Shown: piece by piece, positions 46,960 to 58,937 of the stretch
Layout: each line of letters begins with the position of its first letter
Position numbering within the stretch: the stretch's first letter is position 1
From: an uncultured SAR116 cluster alpha proteobacterium
GTDB lineage: Bacteria; Pseudomonadota; Alphaproteobacteria; Puniceispirillales; Puniceispirillaceae
Assembly: GCA_902622515.1 (NCBI GenBank)
Contig: CACNQE010000009.1
Location: forward strand, 5,001-69,000
Direction of reading: 5' to 3'
Length of the DNA stretch: 64,000 nt
Notes under the pieces: model-generated
Databases searched by the model: none
What the model was told of the DNA's origin: nothing
The model's input: the letters and a program-made list of their open reading frames with translations, nothing else
Translations under genes and position numbers: made by a program

Positions 46960-47034
46960 ATACTCTTTCCAATATGTGTTTTGCTTAGATAAAGTTTTAT
47001 TTCTTGAAACAATTATTCTGTATACCCAACGCGT

Positions 47035-47064
47035 ATTTAGGTGACCATACTGCCTAACCTAAAT
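47035..47064 (-). terminator. Inverted repeat after the EamA transporter gene
   Basis: ATTTAGGT and ACCTAAAT form eight-base arms with a 14-base loop, starting 5 nt after the stop on the minus strand. No T-tract follows, so it may be an mRNA-end structure rather than a true terminator. Confidence 0.35.
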
Positions 47065-47068
47065 TGTA

Positions 47069-48016
47069 TCAAGAGATAACGCGGGCCGACCGAGTTATTA
47101 TGATAGCACCAGCAACAATTATAAACGTAATGCCAATAACTTCGCTTAAACCAAGAACGGTTGACCATAATACCCAACCCCATAGTGCTGCAAAAACTAA
47201 AAACCCATACTCATAAACAGCCAATATACTAGTGTCTGTCATTTGATAGGCCTTTGTCATAAGAGCGAGAGCAACTATTGTAAGAATTGCTTGAAGGGTA
47301 ATCCACACTAAAAATTTAATACTTACCGGTCGCCATCCTTCCAAGAAATAAGACATATCTGAAGGATTTTTCTGTATTGTAGGAAAAAGCGAAAAGGTTG
47401 TAGCAACAATGGCACCAATTATTCCAATTACCAAAAGATATGCCAACGTTAAACCAATCGCTGACTCTTCACTACAAAAATAACGCGTGCTAAGGACAGC
47501 CATCGCGTAAAATATTCCTCCAAGCACAGGAATGATTTGTAACAAATTAAATTCAGAGAAATCTGGCTTTAGTAAAACATATACACCTATACTGCCCAAT
47601 ATAACAGCCAAAATTCTAAAAATCCCTATATGTATTTTGAATATAATAACGGAAAATATTAAGACAAATATAGGGGATGAAAAAAGCCCTGCACCTGCCT
47701 CAGCAACTGAAAGGAAAGACAGACTGCCAAAATAACAAATCATTGCAGCACTAAGAAATATAGAACGCAACAAAACATATAGCGGTTTTTTGGGTCGTAT
47801 ATCATATCTAAAAATGATTAGTAAACCAATAATCAATAAGGTCGTTATAAAACTTCGTATTGCATGGAACTGCCAGATTCCCGTTTCGTCATTAACAAAC
47901 AAAACAAGATTATCAGATAAGCCAAGCAAAAAAACCCCGATTAATACAAAGGTGCCTGCTCTTAAAGAGACAGGCAATTGATTTAACTGGCCTTTAAATA
48001 CGGATAATGAGCTCAA
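47069..48016 (-). CDS. EamA/DMT-family transporter, probable TTG start coupled to the DUF4864 gene
   Basis: A ten-helix drug/metabolite transporter with two EamA repeats, about 315 residues from the TTG at 48016. The longest frame begins at an ATG at 48064, but this lies inside the upstream gene's coding end; the TTG overlaps that gene's stop as TTGA, the usual coupling geometry. Family members export amino acids, metabolites or nucleotide derivatives. The second repeat ends in a normal GVITFIIVAGAIIITR-like helix. The substrate is unknown. Confidence 0.78.
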   Translation of the reverse strand: MSSLSVFKGQLNQLPVSLRAGTFVLIGVFLLGLSDNLVLFVNDETGIWQFHAIRSFITTLLIIGLLIIFRYDIRPKKPLYVLLRSIFLSAAMICYFGSLSFLSVAEAGAGLFSSPIFVLIFSVIIFKIHIGIFRILAVILGSIGVYVLLKPDFSEFNLLQIIPVLGGIFYAMAVLSTRYFCSEESAIGLTLAYLLVIGIIGAIVATTFSLFPTIQKNPSDMSYFLEGWRPVSIKFLVWITLQAILTIVALALMTKAYQMTDTSILAVYEYGFLVFAALWGWVLWSTVLGLSEVIGITFIIVAGAIIITRSARVIS

Positions 48017-48486
48017 CTGGCACGACTCAATTGACGTGGAGATGACACCATTGTTGTCATCCAAAAACCTACTTGGTCTCCTGTAAGCACTTTTTCAACT
48101 GCCCAAAAATAATCATAAGAAATCCCATTATCTGTAATTATGGACACAACAAACTGGCTCTCAATGTCTGTTGCATTAACCAACTTGATTGAATAGCTTT
48201 GAAGATTAAGAAGTGGCGAATAGGAGGGTGTTTCAAACAGCATCCTAAAGCGTGTTAGAGGCCCAGTAGCCCGCTTATTATTTGGGTGTGCAAACAACCA
48301 CACCTGTTCAATTCCTCGGCCAGAAGCACCTGATTGCAAACCTAATAATTGTATCTCAACAACTTCCTGAGCGCTGTAGCCCTCATTAGGTTCTATAAGG
48401 TTTTCTGAAAAAGATTGTTTTGCTAATGTCATAGTAATAAGAAAAAATACTGCCCCAAAAAAAATTCTCTTAATATTGTTCATCAT
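48013..48486 (-). CDS. DUF4864 exported protein
   Basis: A 157-residue protein with an N-terminal signal segment (about residues 8-27). The body opens YSAQEVVEIQLLGLQ, then VWLFAHPNNKRATGPLTRFR near 63 and YSPLLN, which is the DUF4864 pattern common in Alphaproteobacteria. The function is unknown; it should be periplasmic or membrane-anchored. It is coupled to a following EamA transporter and preceded by another one. Confidence 0.72.
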   Translation of the reverse strand: MMNNIKRIFFGAVFFLITMTLAKQSFSENLIEPNEGYSAQEVVEIQLLGLQSGASGRGIEQVWLFAHPNNKRATGPLTRFRMLFETPSYSPLLNLQSYSIKLVNATDIESQFVVSIITDNGISYDYFWAVEKVLTGDQVGFWMTTMVSSPRQLSRAS

Positions 48487-48528
48487 TAAATTATCTCACT
48501 AAAAAATACATTCTATACAATTTAATAT

Positions 48529-49422
48529 TTATTTTTCTTTTTTGGTAAGACCCAGCCTTAAACCACATACCACTAAAACAAAACCAATAACATGATAGTT
48601 TTGCAATGGCTCTCCCAATATTAATATAGCTAGTATAACTGAAGCAATTGGCAACCAATAAAAAAATAAACCTGTGCGTGTTACCCCAAGCGTAACAACA
48701 GCGGAAGTATAAAATTTATACGCAAGTAAAGCAGGACAGATCACGATATAACTCAACCCGAGAATAGGACCTATAGATAAGTTCATCCGATAACCCGCTT
48801 GATATTCTAAAAATTGCAATGGAAACAACTCAATCGCACCGATAATGAATAGAACCCATAAGAAAGACCAGTGATTAACCCCTTTAGGGGAAAAGCGCAG
48901 GAGAAGTGAAAATAAACCATATATAATAATAGCGATAACCATTATTAAATCGCCAGAATTAAAAGTTAGATTTCGTACATTCCCCAAATCTGCCTTAATC
49001 AAAACAACAGAAACTCCTATGGTAGCTAACATCATACCAAGCATTTGAATTTTAGTTATTCTTTCCCTAAAAAAGAGCCATTCAAAAAAACACAATATTA
49101 TTGGAAGAGTGGTTTGTAATAACCCAACATTGCTTACAGTGGTAAAATTTAATGCCCAATACATAAGAGTATTGTATGCCCCTATTCCAGTTGTAGCGAT
49201 CCAAAATACAGGCCATCTCTTTGACCAAATTAAAGGAAAATCTTTCTTGAGGGGAGGCCTAAAAATTATCAAAATTAAAATAGAGGCAAAAACCCATCTC
49301 CAGAATGCGTGTTGCAAAGGTGGCAAATCATCTGCAAACATTCGTGCAGTAATAGAATTGCCTGCCCAAAATGTCATGGTGAGTAATAAATAAATATAAG
49401 CAGTTTTATATGATACGTGCAT
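48529..49422 (-). CDS. EamA/DMT-family transporter (second)
   Basis: A 297-residue ten-helix transporter. MTFWAGNSITARMFADDLPP near the N-terminus and FFRERITKIQMLGMMLATIG near residue 115 are typical EamA features, repeated in the second half as ILGEPLQNYHVIGFVLV. It begins 11 bp after the third EamA gene. No substrate clue is visible. Confidence 0.85.
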   Translation of the reverse strand: MHVSYKTAYIYLLLTMTFWAGNSITARMFADDLPPLQHAFWRWVFASILILIIFRPPLKKDFPLIWSKRWPVFWIATTGIGAYNTLMYWALNFTTVSNVGLLQTTLPIILCFFEWLFFRERITKIQMLGMMLATIGVSVVLIKADLGNVRNLTFNSGDLIMVIAIIIYGLFSLLLRFSPKGVNHWSFLWVLFIIGAIELFPLQFLEYQAGYRMNLSIGPILGLSYIVICPALLAYKFYTSAVVTLGVTRTGLFFYWLPIASVILAILILGEPLQNYHVIGFVLVVCGLRLGLTKKEK

Positions 49423-49433
49423 TTTCTATTTCT

Positions 49434-50324
49434 TCACAAAATAATTATCCACGAACTAAAAACAACTAAAATAGCACCTAACCATGCTCCTAGAGCTGGC
49501 ATTTTTTTTGTTTGAAACCAAATAAACGGTAGCATTAAGACAGGACTCATCGCCACTAACATAGAAACCTTTGCTACCTGACCTGTTTCTAACGCTTTTA
49601 AAAATAAAGCTAGTCCAAAACTTAGACCAAAAAAACCATTTGCAATAACATGCCAACTCACAATTGGTGGAGGAATTTTCCATATCTTTGGTTTGTCCTT
49701 TTCAAACATTAACATTGCCCATAAAAACGCTCCGGCTGCAACAACCCGTATCAGACTAGTTTGCAATGGGTCTGCCCCCTGCTCCATGACTGGACGTAAA
49801 AATAGCACGCCAGCTGCCTGTCCAAGTGCTGCGAGCAAACCCGCAGAAACACCTAACCAGAGGGGTGGCTTTGTAACTTCCCAGTCATGAATATTCGTTT
49901 TTGGACTTCCATAGACTACTGCTAAAGCGATTCCTAAAAATCCTATGACAATGGCAAATATAATCAAAAAAGTTAATTCCTCATTTAGTGTTAGCCAAGC
50001 AAGGAACGCGGCAAATGGAGCGTTTATAGCGAATAATACTCCTGTTCTCCGTGGTCCAAGTCTTTCCATAGCGATAAATAAAAAGAGGTCTCCGAGACCA
50101 ATCCCAACAATGCCCGATATTATAATCCATTTCCATTCACTAGGTGCTAGTTCCCAACTATTTCCATTGAGCATTATCATTACAACTAACAAGAAAGAAG
50201 CAACAATCATTCTCAATCTATTGAAATGAAGGGACCCATAATATAAGGCTGGTTTATGTCCAAATAATTGTGATAAGACCCAACTGAAAGATGCAGCTAA
50301 AGCAAAAAATGCTGCGCTATCCAT
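49434..50324 (-). CDS. EamA/DMT-family transporter (third)
   Basis: A 296-residue transporter with two EamA domains (LTLNEELTFLIIFAIVIGFLG in the first, WFQTKKMPALGAWLGAILV in the second). It is the first of the cluster reading to the left and follows the regA terminator, so its promoter should lie in 50325-50479. It may form a heterologous set with the two neighbours, although DMT proteins usually act as dimers. Confidence 0.85.
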   Translation of the reverse strand: MDSAAFFALAASFSWVLSQLFGHKPALYYGSLHFNRLRMIVASFLLVVMIMLNGNSWELAPSEWKWIIISGIVGIGLGDLFLFIAMERLGPRRTGVLFAINAPFAAFLAWLTLNEELTFLIIFAIVIGFLGIALAVVYGSPKTNIHDWEVTKPPLWLGVSAGLLAALGQAAGVLFLRPVMEQGADPLQTSLIRVVAAGAFLWAMLMFEKDKPKIWKIPPPIVSWHVIANGFFGLSFGLALFLKALETGQVAKVSMLVAMSPVLMLPFIWFQTKKMPALGAWLGAILVVFSSWIIIL

Positions 50325-50479
50325 AATAAAAATACATAACCGTAACTTTGTATATTTTCTTTGACCTATTCATCTTTTATATTCACGTTGCTCAACTGTT
50401 AAAAGATTTGTTACGAAGAACTATGTGCGCTTTATACTCGTAAGACAAAACATTATTTATTCTTTTATCTAGAAAAAAA

Positions 50480-50492
50480 AGATTTTAAATCT
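50480..50492 (-). terminator. Rho-independent terminator of regBA
   Basis: On the minus strand AGATT and AATCT pair around TAA and are followed by a run of eight T residues (50472-50479), 17 bp after the regA stop. The stem is short and AT-rich but the T-tract is long. Confidence 0.6.
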
Positions 50493-50508
50493 CATTATTT
50501 TAAGCGTT

Positions 50509-51039
50509 CTAATTTCTTGGAGCATGTTTTGCTAGAATGCGTTGTAATGTGCGACGATGCATTTTGAGTCGTCTCGCTGTTTCGGATACATTTCTATTAC
50601 ATTGCTCAAAAACGCGTTGAATGTGCTCCCATTTCACCCTGTCTGCTGACATAGGGTCATCGGGTGGTGGTGGTAGAGGTTTATCATAATCCACAAGTGC
50701 ATTTTTAATTTGCTCAGCACTCGCCGGTTTCGGAAGATAGTCAATCGCCCCGACTTTCATAGCCGCTACCGCTGTTGCAATGTTCCCAAATCCAGTAAGC
50801 ATTATCGCCCTGCATTTGGGGTTGCTAGATGCGAGTTTTTTTACAATAGAAAGCCCACTTCCATCTGCTAATTTTAAATCAAGAACAGCGGTATCAAAGA
50901 TGATTTTTTCAATTATTTCTTCTGCTTCTTCTATTGATGATACAGCTGTTACCTCAAATCCAAAAGACTCCATAGATTTTGATAGTCTTCTTAAAAGAAT
51001 TTCATCATCGTCTAAGATTAGTAATTTACCTAAGTTCAT
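50509..51039 (-). CDS. regA: Redox response regulator RegA/ActR/PrrA
   Basis: A 176-residue response regulator. The receiver has an acidic pocket LDDDE at 9-13, phosphoacceptor D54 in AVLDLKLADG and lysine in LPKPAS. A proline-rich linker (KPLPPPPDDP) leads to a Fis-type DNA-binding helix-turn-helix near the end (RNVSETARRLKMHRRTLQRIL), nearly invariant in alphaproteobacterial RegA. It controls photosynthesis, respiration, carbon and nitrogen genes in relatives. It follows regB by 5 bp. Confidence 0.95.
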   Translation of the reverse strand: MNLGKLLILDDDEILLRRLSKSMESFGFEVTAVSSIEEAEEIIEKIIFDTAVLDLKLADGSGLSIVKKLASSNPKCRAIMLTGFGNIATAVAAMKVGAIDYLPKPASAEQIKNALVDYDKPLPPPPDDPMSADRVKWEHIQRVFEQCNRNVSETARRLKMHRRTLQRILAKHAPRN

Positions 51040-51044
51040 TTTTA

Positions 51045-52327
51045 TTACACTAAACTTTCAATAGGGATTTTAATTTCTACAGATGCACCATTTGGCTTTC
51101 TATTTTGGAAAATAGTTGTCCCATTTAATTGTCTTATAAATGACTGAACCAAAAATAATCCAAGTCCCCTATGACCCTCTTGCCCTAAACGAGAGCTATT
51201 TTCTGGTTGCCCTATATTGGACAAAATGGAAGGAGAATATCCCATTCCATCATCTATCACATTTATATAAATTGATTCATGGTCCCATGAAATAACCAAA
51301 GTGATTTTTGTTTCTGCAAAATCATTTGCATTTTCAAGTATTGCCTCTAATGCATAACTTAGCTCAGGTATCTGAGCAATTTCTGGCTGATTTTTATCTG
51401 AACTATTTTCTACCTTCCATTCAATTTGAACCTTAAAAGAGGAGATTGTATTAGCAACCATTTTTTGAATAGCCAGTCCTAAAGGCATTAAAATATTAAG
51501 CTCTCTACTGGTTTTCATCGCGTCGGAGTCAAGCTCTGACAAAATAATCTGACATCTTTCAACTTCTGTTTTTAACAGCAATAAATCCTCTTTCTGAATG
51601 GAGTTTAATTTTAGCTGTGTCATTAAATCATCACTGATCAGCCTAATTGTTGTTAATGGTGAGCCAAGCTTGTGAGCTGCTGCTGTTGCTAAAGATCCTA
51701 ATGCAATAACTTGTCTCTCTGAAGCGAGCATCAACTTAGTTTGCCCAAGCATTTCAGATGTTCTTTTGCTTTTTTGTGCTAACCAAAAGACATAATAAGC
51801 CATAAAAATGGTAGATATTACTAATGCAATCCATAATCCAAATTGGTATAAGGGTGGAATCACGAATCCTTCATAAGTCCATGGTAATGGCAAATGATAA
51901 ATGCTAAGAATACTAGCGCAAACTGTTACAATGATTACAAGGGTAATAGTCGAAAAAACGTCTAAAATTGCTGCAGATACAGCAACAGGTGCAAGAAATA
52001 ATATTGAAAATGGATTTAGAAGCCCACCAGCAAAATATAACAGAGCCGCAAGTTGAGTAACATCAAATATTAAAACAAAAAGGACAGATAGTCGTGATAA
52101 TTGTACTGCATTTTTATTTAGCCATGACTGCCACAGATTTAAAATTATGCCAATTGCAATAATGGTCAAAAGAGGAACTAACGGAAGCAAAAACCCTAAC
52201 GCAAAGTGAACTATGAGTACAGTTGTTAATTGTCCTGAAAGAGCTATCCAGCGAATGAAAATACTAACCCTTGGGTCAATAAGACTATATTCAGTTTCAA
52301 AAGCTGGTAGAAAATGACGATCAGTCA

Positions 52328-52328
<1 letters not shown>
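51045..52328 (-). CDS. regB: Redox sensor histidine kinase RegB/ActS/PrrB
   Basis: A 427-residue membrane kinase. About six helices span residues 25-185 and carry the ubiquinone-sensing GGLLNPF heptad at 101-107. H219 in TAAAHKLGSPLTTI is the phosphorylated histidine, and C259 in VERCQIIL matches the redox-active cysteine of RegB. N- and G-box ATP motifs follow (DDGMGYS, GLGLFLVQS). The ATG overlaps the gyrB stop as TAATG, so it is coupled to the replication block. SenC, often between regB and regA, is absent here. Confidence 0.95.
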
Positions 52329-54787
<2,459 letters not shown>

Positions 54788-54790
54788 TCA

Positions 54791-55969
54791 CTAATAACAT
54801 ATAATACCATCATTCACATAAAAATACTGTGCTTTTGATTTTAGAGAATCAAAACTCTTTTCATCACTGCCACTATACCAAACCTGCCCCGAAAACATTT
54901 TACATGCGTCAAATAAAGCATCTCTTCTCCATGGATCTAATAGTGCCGCTACATCGTCCAATAATAACAACGGTGGTTTTTCTAATCTAGTAGATTGCAA
55001 GTGTGCATGTGCTAAAATAAAAGTTATAAGAAGAGCTTTCTGTTCTCCTGTTGACGCTTCATTTGCAAACTGTTTCTTTTCACTGTGAGTTACAAGCAAA
55101 TCTGTAGTATGCGGCCCCATAATTGAACTATTATTTGCTTCTCGATTTTTCTTTGCATTTTGCTTTATTATATCCTCTATTTCAGAGGCTGGAATCCTAT
55201 TAAATAATTCAGTACCTCCTCCAACTAATTGAGCTGAGAATTTTGGAAATTCTGTTTGCATATTTTGAACAGTACGATTTATATCCTCAATGAGGGCTTT
55301 ACGAGTGGCCATAATAGCAACACCTGTCTCCGCTAATTGAGTTTCATTTAAACTATACCAAATGGGATCCTTAACCTCATTTGCTAACATTCGGTTTCGT
55401 TCACGATACGATTTTAAAAATCGCAATAACCTACCAGAATGGGCTGGATCAAAAGAAATTGCTAACCTATCAATGAAAAGTCGTCTTGTTTTTGGACTAT
55501 CTAAAAACAGTCCATCCATTTGAGGTGTGAGCCAGGAAATTGAGCAGATTTTAGCCAGCATTTCTTGTGTTTCAGTCTCTTGATTAATTTTAACTATCCT
55601 ACGATTACTCTCCTCAGATATTCCGGTGCCAATCTGCCAACACTTATCATTTGTAATTAAATCCGCATAAAGCGCCCATTTCCTTTGATTTCGCGTGGGC
55701 TTAGTTAAATCTTTGTATGAAAAATCATCCGCATTCGCACGCCTTAATCCTCGGCCCGGTGCTAGTAAAGAAATAGCCTCCATTAAGTTTGTCTTACCAG
55801 TGCCATTCTTGCCTGTAAGAACAACTGGTTCATTTTGAATTTCAAAATCAACTTCTCTATAATTACGAAAATTTAACAAGCGAATTTTTCTAAGCCAGTG
55901 ACTAATCCCTTTATCAATCATCTTTGAATTGGATACTGAAACACTGTACGCATTGGATGTTAAAGCCAT
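54791..55969 (-). CDS. recF: DNA replication and repair protein RecF
   Basis: A 392-residue SMC-like ATPase that loads RecA at gaps. The Walker A loop GKNGTGKTNLMEAISLL lies near residue 53, the signature region STGEQKALLITFIL near 308 and Walker B PPLLLLDDVAALLD near 333. About 20 N-terminal residues extend beyond the usual start; an internal ATG at codon 17 (MIDKGISHW) is a possible alternative. dnaN precedes it by 11 bp. Confidence 0.95.
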   Translation of the reverse strand: MALTSNAYSVSVSNSKMIDKGISHWLRKIRLLNFRNYREVDFEIQNEPVVLTGKNGTGKTNLMEAISLLAPGRGLRRANADDFSYKDLTKPTRNQRKWALYADLITNDKCWQIGTGISEESNRRIVKINQETETQEMLAKICSISWLTPQMDGLFLDSPKTRRLFIDRLAISFDPAHSGRLLRFLKSYRERNRMLANEVKDPIWYSLNETQLAETGVAIMATRKALIEDINRTVQNMQTEFPKFSAQLVGGGTELFNRIPASEIEDIIKQNAKKNREANNSSIMGPHTTDLLVTHSEKKQFANEASTGEQKALLITFILAHAHLQSTRLEKPPLLLLDDVAALLDPWRRDALFDACKMFSGQVWYSGSDEKSFDSLKSKAQYFYVNDGIICY

Positions 55970-55980
55970 AAAAATAGTTA

Positions 55981-57084
55981 CTACACTCTCATAGGCATCA
56001 AAACAAAAATGTTTGCTTCATCTTCAGGGTCACGAAGTAGACTCGGAGACCCTGAGTCTATAAGCTCTATTGCTATGGTTTCCCCCTTTATCTGAGTTAA
56101 AATGTCCATCAGATATTTAGCATTAAAACCAATATCGATGGAGTCTCCATCATAACTTATTTCAAGAATCTCGGTAGCGCTTGAAGCATCTGGGTTAGTT
56201 GCGGATAATACCAGCTGATTATTTTCTATGTTTAATTTTATAGCGCGTGACTTATCAGAGGCTATCGTTGACACACGATCCACAGCTCCACTCAATAAAT
56301 TTACACTAACGGATATTATTTTATCATTACCTTTCGGAATAACTCGCTTATACTCTGGGAAAGTTCCGTCAATCAATTTTGTTGTAAGCTTTACATCTCC
56401 AACGTTAAATTCAGCTCTAGTTTCTGATAATTTCACTTCTACTTCTTGTGGCTCATCATCCAAAAGTTTTCTTAGTTCTAAAACCGCTTTACGCGGTATT
56501 ATTATCGCGGGCATACTTTCTGAACCAGAGGGTGGCTTCATTTGGGATAATGCGAGCCTGTGACCGTCTGTTGCTACAGCGGTTAAATTTGTTGTGTCCG
56601 AAAAATGAAGGTAAATTCCATTAAGATAATATCTAGTTTCTTCCATAGATACCGCAAACTTGGTTGTATCAATAAGATTTCTTAAATCTGGTGTTGTGAT
56701 TGAAAAACTTACTGGCATATCTGAGCTGTTTATTGCCGGAAAATCTTCTATTGGTAATGTAGGCAAATTAAAACTTGACCTACCCGCGCTTATATGCGCG
56801 TGACCATCGGCCACATGAAACTGAACCTCTGCACCTTCTGGTAATTTTTTTACAATCTCAAATAATAGATGAGCAGGTATTGTTGTCGCGCCCTCACTCA
56901 AAATCGAACATGGAGTTGTAGTGATTATATCCATATCCATATCAGTCGCTGTAAGCGACAGTTTTTCAGATGCTGCTTGCAAAACAACATTAGATAAAAT
57001 AGGAATTGTATTCCGACGTTCAACCACAGAATTGATGTGACTTAATGGTCGCAATAAATTCATTCGATCGATTGCTAATTTCAT
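55981..57084 (-). CDS. dnaN: DNA polymerase III subunit beta (sliding clamp)
   Basis: A 367-residue processivity clamp with three repeated domains. The start is the ATG at 57084 (MKLAIDRMNLLRPL), marked by GGAGGT four bases upstream; an earlier in-frame start at 57168 would add 28 residues foreign to the family. NTIPILSNVVLQ near residue 24 and the C-terminal PMRV end, which forms part of the peptide-binding cleft, are conserved. A hairpin lies between it and dnaA. Confidence 0.97.
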   Translation of the reverse strand: MKLAIDRMNLLRPLSHINSVVERRNTIPILSNVVLQAASEKLSLTATDMDMDIITTTPCSILSEGATTIPAHLLFEIVKKLPEGAEVQFHVADGHAHISAGRSSFNLPTLPIEDFPAINSSDMPVSFSITTPDLRNLIDTTKFAVSMEETRYYLNGIYLHFSDTTNLTAVATDGHRLALSQMKPPSGSESMPAIIIPRKAVLELRKLLDDEPQEVEVKLSETRAEFNVGDVKLTTKLIDGTFPEYKRVIPKGNDKIISVSVNLLSGAVDRVSTIASDKSRAIKLNIENNQLVLSATNPDASSATEILEISYDGDSIDIGFNAKYLMDILTQIKGETIAIELIDSGSPSLLRDPEDEANIFVLMPMRV

Positions 57085-57125
57085 TTTTACCTCCACCAAA
57101 AGGAACAGGTGATTTTTCCTATTCT

Positions 57126-57147
57126 GACATACAAAATGTTGTATGCC
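57126..57147 (-). other. Stem-loop in the dnaA-dnaN gap
   Basis: GGCATACAA and TTGTATGTC form a nine-pair stem (one G-T) around CATT, upstream of the dnaN Shine-Dalgarno. It may affect processing or attenuation between dnaA and dnaN. No T-tract follows. Confidence 0.4.
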
Positions 57148-57201
57148 AATCCTTTTAAGCAACAACATGTCGCAACTTTTTCGAAGATCAATAGCACCTA
57201 A

Positions 57202-58623
57202 TTAATTGTCAGATAATAACGAACGCAATAGTTCAACATCATCACTCATTTCACTGTCATGAATGAGTAACTCTTCTACCTTTTTAACAGCATGCATAAT
57301 GGTTGTATGGTCTCTTCCACCAAACTTTCTGCCAATTTCGGGATATGATGATGTTGTTAAATTTTTTGCCAGATACATCGCAATTTGGCGGGGTCTTGCA
57401 ATAGACCTGGCTCGCCTTGCTGAAAACATATCAGAGGTCCGAATAGAAAAATGCTTTGATACCTGTTTTTGTATATCGTCAATCGTTACACGGCGACTGG
57501 AGGCTCTAATAAGGTCAGACAATGTTTCACGTGCCATTTCAACTGTGATTGTCCTCCCGACAAGGCTTGCGTGAGCAACAATCCTATTGAAGGCTCCTTC
57601 TAATTCACGGATATTACTAGTAATTTTATGCGCCAAAAATTCAAGAACAGCATCTGGCACACTTACAGCAACAGTATCTCTTTTAGAAATTAGAATCCCT
57701 AAACGAAGCTCATAAGTGGTTGCATGAATATCAGCTACCATTCCCCATCCCAACCTACTTCGAAGACGTTCTTCCATACCTGATAAATCTGTTGGTGACT
57801 TATCAGCAGACAATACCACTTGTTTCCCGTCATCTACTAATGCATTAAATGTGTGAAAAAATTCTTCCTGTGTAGATTCTTTGCCAGAAATAAATTGCAC
57901 GTCATCTATCATCAATACGTCCACAGAGCGAAATTGTTCTTTAAAAGTCATTGTATCCTTGTGTCTTAGTGCCTGAATAAACCGATACATAAATTTTTCA
58001 GCTGAAAGATACATCACTTTTCGGTTTGGCTGACGGGAATTAATCTCCCAGGCTATTGCGTGCATTAAATGTGTCTTACCAAGGCCCACACCACTATATA
58101 AGAACAAAGGGTTAAAAGCGGCGGTTGCACTTTCAACAACTCGTCTAGCAGCGGCGAAAGCTAATTCATTTGGCTTTCCGACGAAAAAATTTGAAAATGT
58201 AAAACGAGGATCTAAACCATGTGTGGAAAATACCGCTTTCCTATTTAGCTCTTTATCTTTCATTTCCGTAATTCGTGGGGCCTTACCCGATGGAGTATCA
58301 CTTAAATTCATCAAATTTGAAAGTTCATTCCAATTTATTTCGAGAGCTGAAACGGGTAACGACAGGCTTTTAGCGATAAGCCTTAATTTGTCTGAATAGT
58401 GCGATTTCACTCTGTCGCGCACCAGCTTACTAGATGCACTAATATGGATTACTCCATCTTTCAATTCCCTAAATTCGAGAGGTTTAATCCAGCTCCGCCA
58501 TGCTGTTTCACCAATATCCTTTCGGATTTGCGAACTTATTACGTTCCAAACCTCATCTTTTTTTTCAGATTCATTTTCTTCGTCAGTTTGAGATATGTCT
58601 TCGTTATGAGATTCTTTTTCCAA
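57202..58623 (-). CDS. dnaA: Chromosomal replication initiator protein DnaA
   Basis: A 473-residue AAA+ initiator. After a charged N-terminal tail, domain I (WRSWIKPLEF) and a linker, the AAA+ core carries Walker A GVGLGKTHLMHA near residue 178 and Walker B VLMIDDVQFISGK near 237. Domain IV ends with the DnaA signature GGRDHTTIMHAVKKVEEL near 440, which recognises DnaA boxes. It is followed by dnaN; a 314 bp gap upstream may hold its promoter. Confidence 0.98.
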   Translation of the reverse strand: MEKESHNEDISQTDEENESEKKDEVWNVISSQIRKDIGETAWRSWIKPLEFRELKDGVIHISASSKLVRDRVKSHYSDKLRLIAKSLSLPVSALEINWNELSNLMNLSDTPSGKAPRITEMKDKELNRKAVFSTHGLDPRFTFSNFFVGKPNELAFAAARRVVESATAAFNPLFLYSGVGLGKTHLMHAIAWEINSRQPNRKVMYLSAEKFMYRFIQALRHKDTMTFKEQFRSVDVLMIDDVQFISGKESTQEEFFHTFNALVDDGKQVVLSADKSPTDLSGMEERLRSRLGWGMVADIHATTYELRLGILISKRDTVAVSVPDAVLEFLAHKITSNIRELEGAFNRIVAHASLVGRTITVEMARETLSDLIRASSRRVTIDDIQKQVSKHFSIRTSDMFSARRARSIARPRQIAMYLAKNLTTSSYPEIGRKFGGRDHTTIMHAVKKVEELLIHDSEMSDDVELLRSLLSDN

Positions 58624-58688
58624 GGGATATTCCTGACAAGATATTTGATGTAATAGTTATGAGACAAACCCAACCACCAGATTAGAGA

Positions 58689-58718
58689 AGAATACCCATT
58701 TTACGAACTTTTGATCAA
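58689..58718 (-). promoter_or_regulatory. Candidate dnaA promoter
   Basis: On the minus strand TTGATC, an 18-base spacer and TATTCT lie about 70 bp upstream of the dnaA ATG. It is a four-of-six match at each box and no more than a candidate. Confidence 0.33.
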
Positions 58719-58872
58719 GCTAGATTCTTAAACAAAAAGGCAAATTAATCAATAAAAATTAAAATAAACAGCTTGACATTTATTTACACATTTTTTGGGA
58801 AAATTTTGGTTTTTTAAAAGATTCAATCTGTTAGAAAATCGAATCAGTTTTAAAATCAAAAGGAAGGTTTAA

Positions 58873-58898
58873 AAATAGAGAATTTACAACCTCTATTT
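58873..58898 (-). terminator. Hairpin downstream of rpsT
   Basis: AAATAGAG and CTCTATTT pair perfectly over eight bases around a ten-base loop, 40 nt after the rpsT stop, and run into a short T-stretch. It is probably the rpsT terminator. Confidence 0.6.
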
Positions 58899-58937
58899 AT
58901 AAATACAAATAAGATTTATTTTATTGGTAAACTGCTT

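Larger units (their letters stand above)
58624..58937. other. 314 bp AT-rich gap between dnaA and rpsT
   Basis: Between the dnaA start and rpsT stop (both minus) lies an AT-rich gap. It holds a hairpin after rpsT, a possible dnaA promoter, two imperfect direct repeats on the minus strand near 58815-58855 (GATTCGATTTTCTAA and GATTGAATCTTTTAA), and a single DnaA-box-like TTATTTACA near 58779. I do not see the cluster of consensus boxes expected of an origin. Confidence 0.4.

Noticed and set aside
48017-48064. 16-residue N-terminal extension of the first EamA transporter
   Set aside because: It lies inside the coding end of the DUF4864 gene; the TTGA overlap start is more natural.
57085-57168. 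28-residue N-terminal extension of DnaN
   Set aside because: GGAGGT marks the downstream ATG, and the extension is foreign to the clamp family.
58772-58800. TTGACA on the plus strand as a promoter
   Set aside because: No plausible -10 at the right distance and no plus-strand gene follows.
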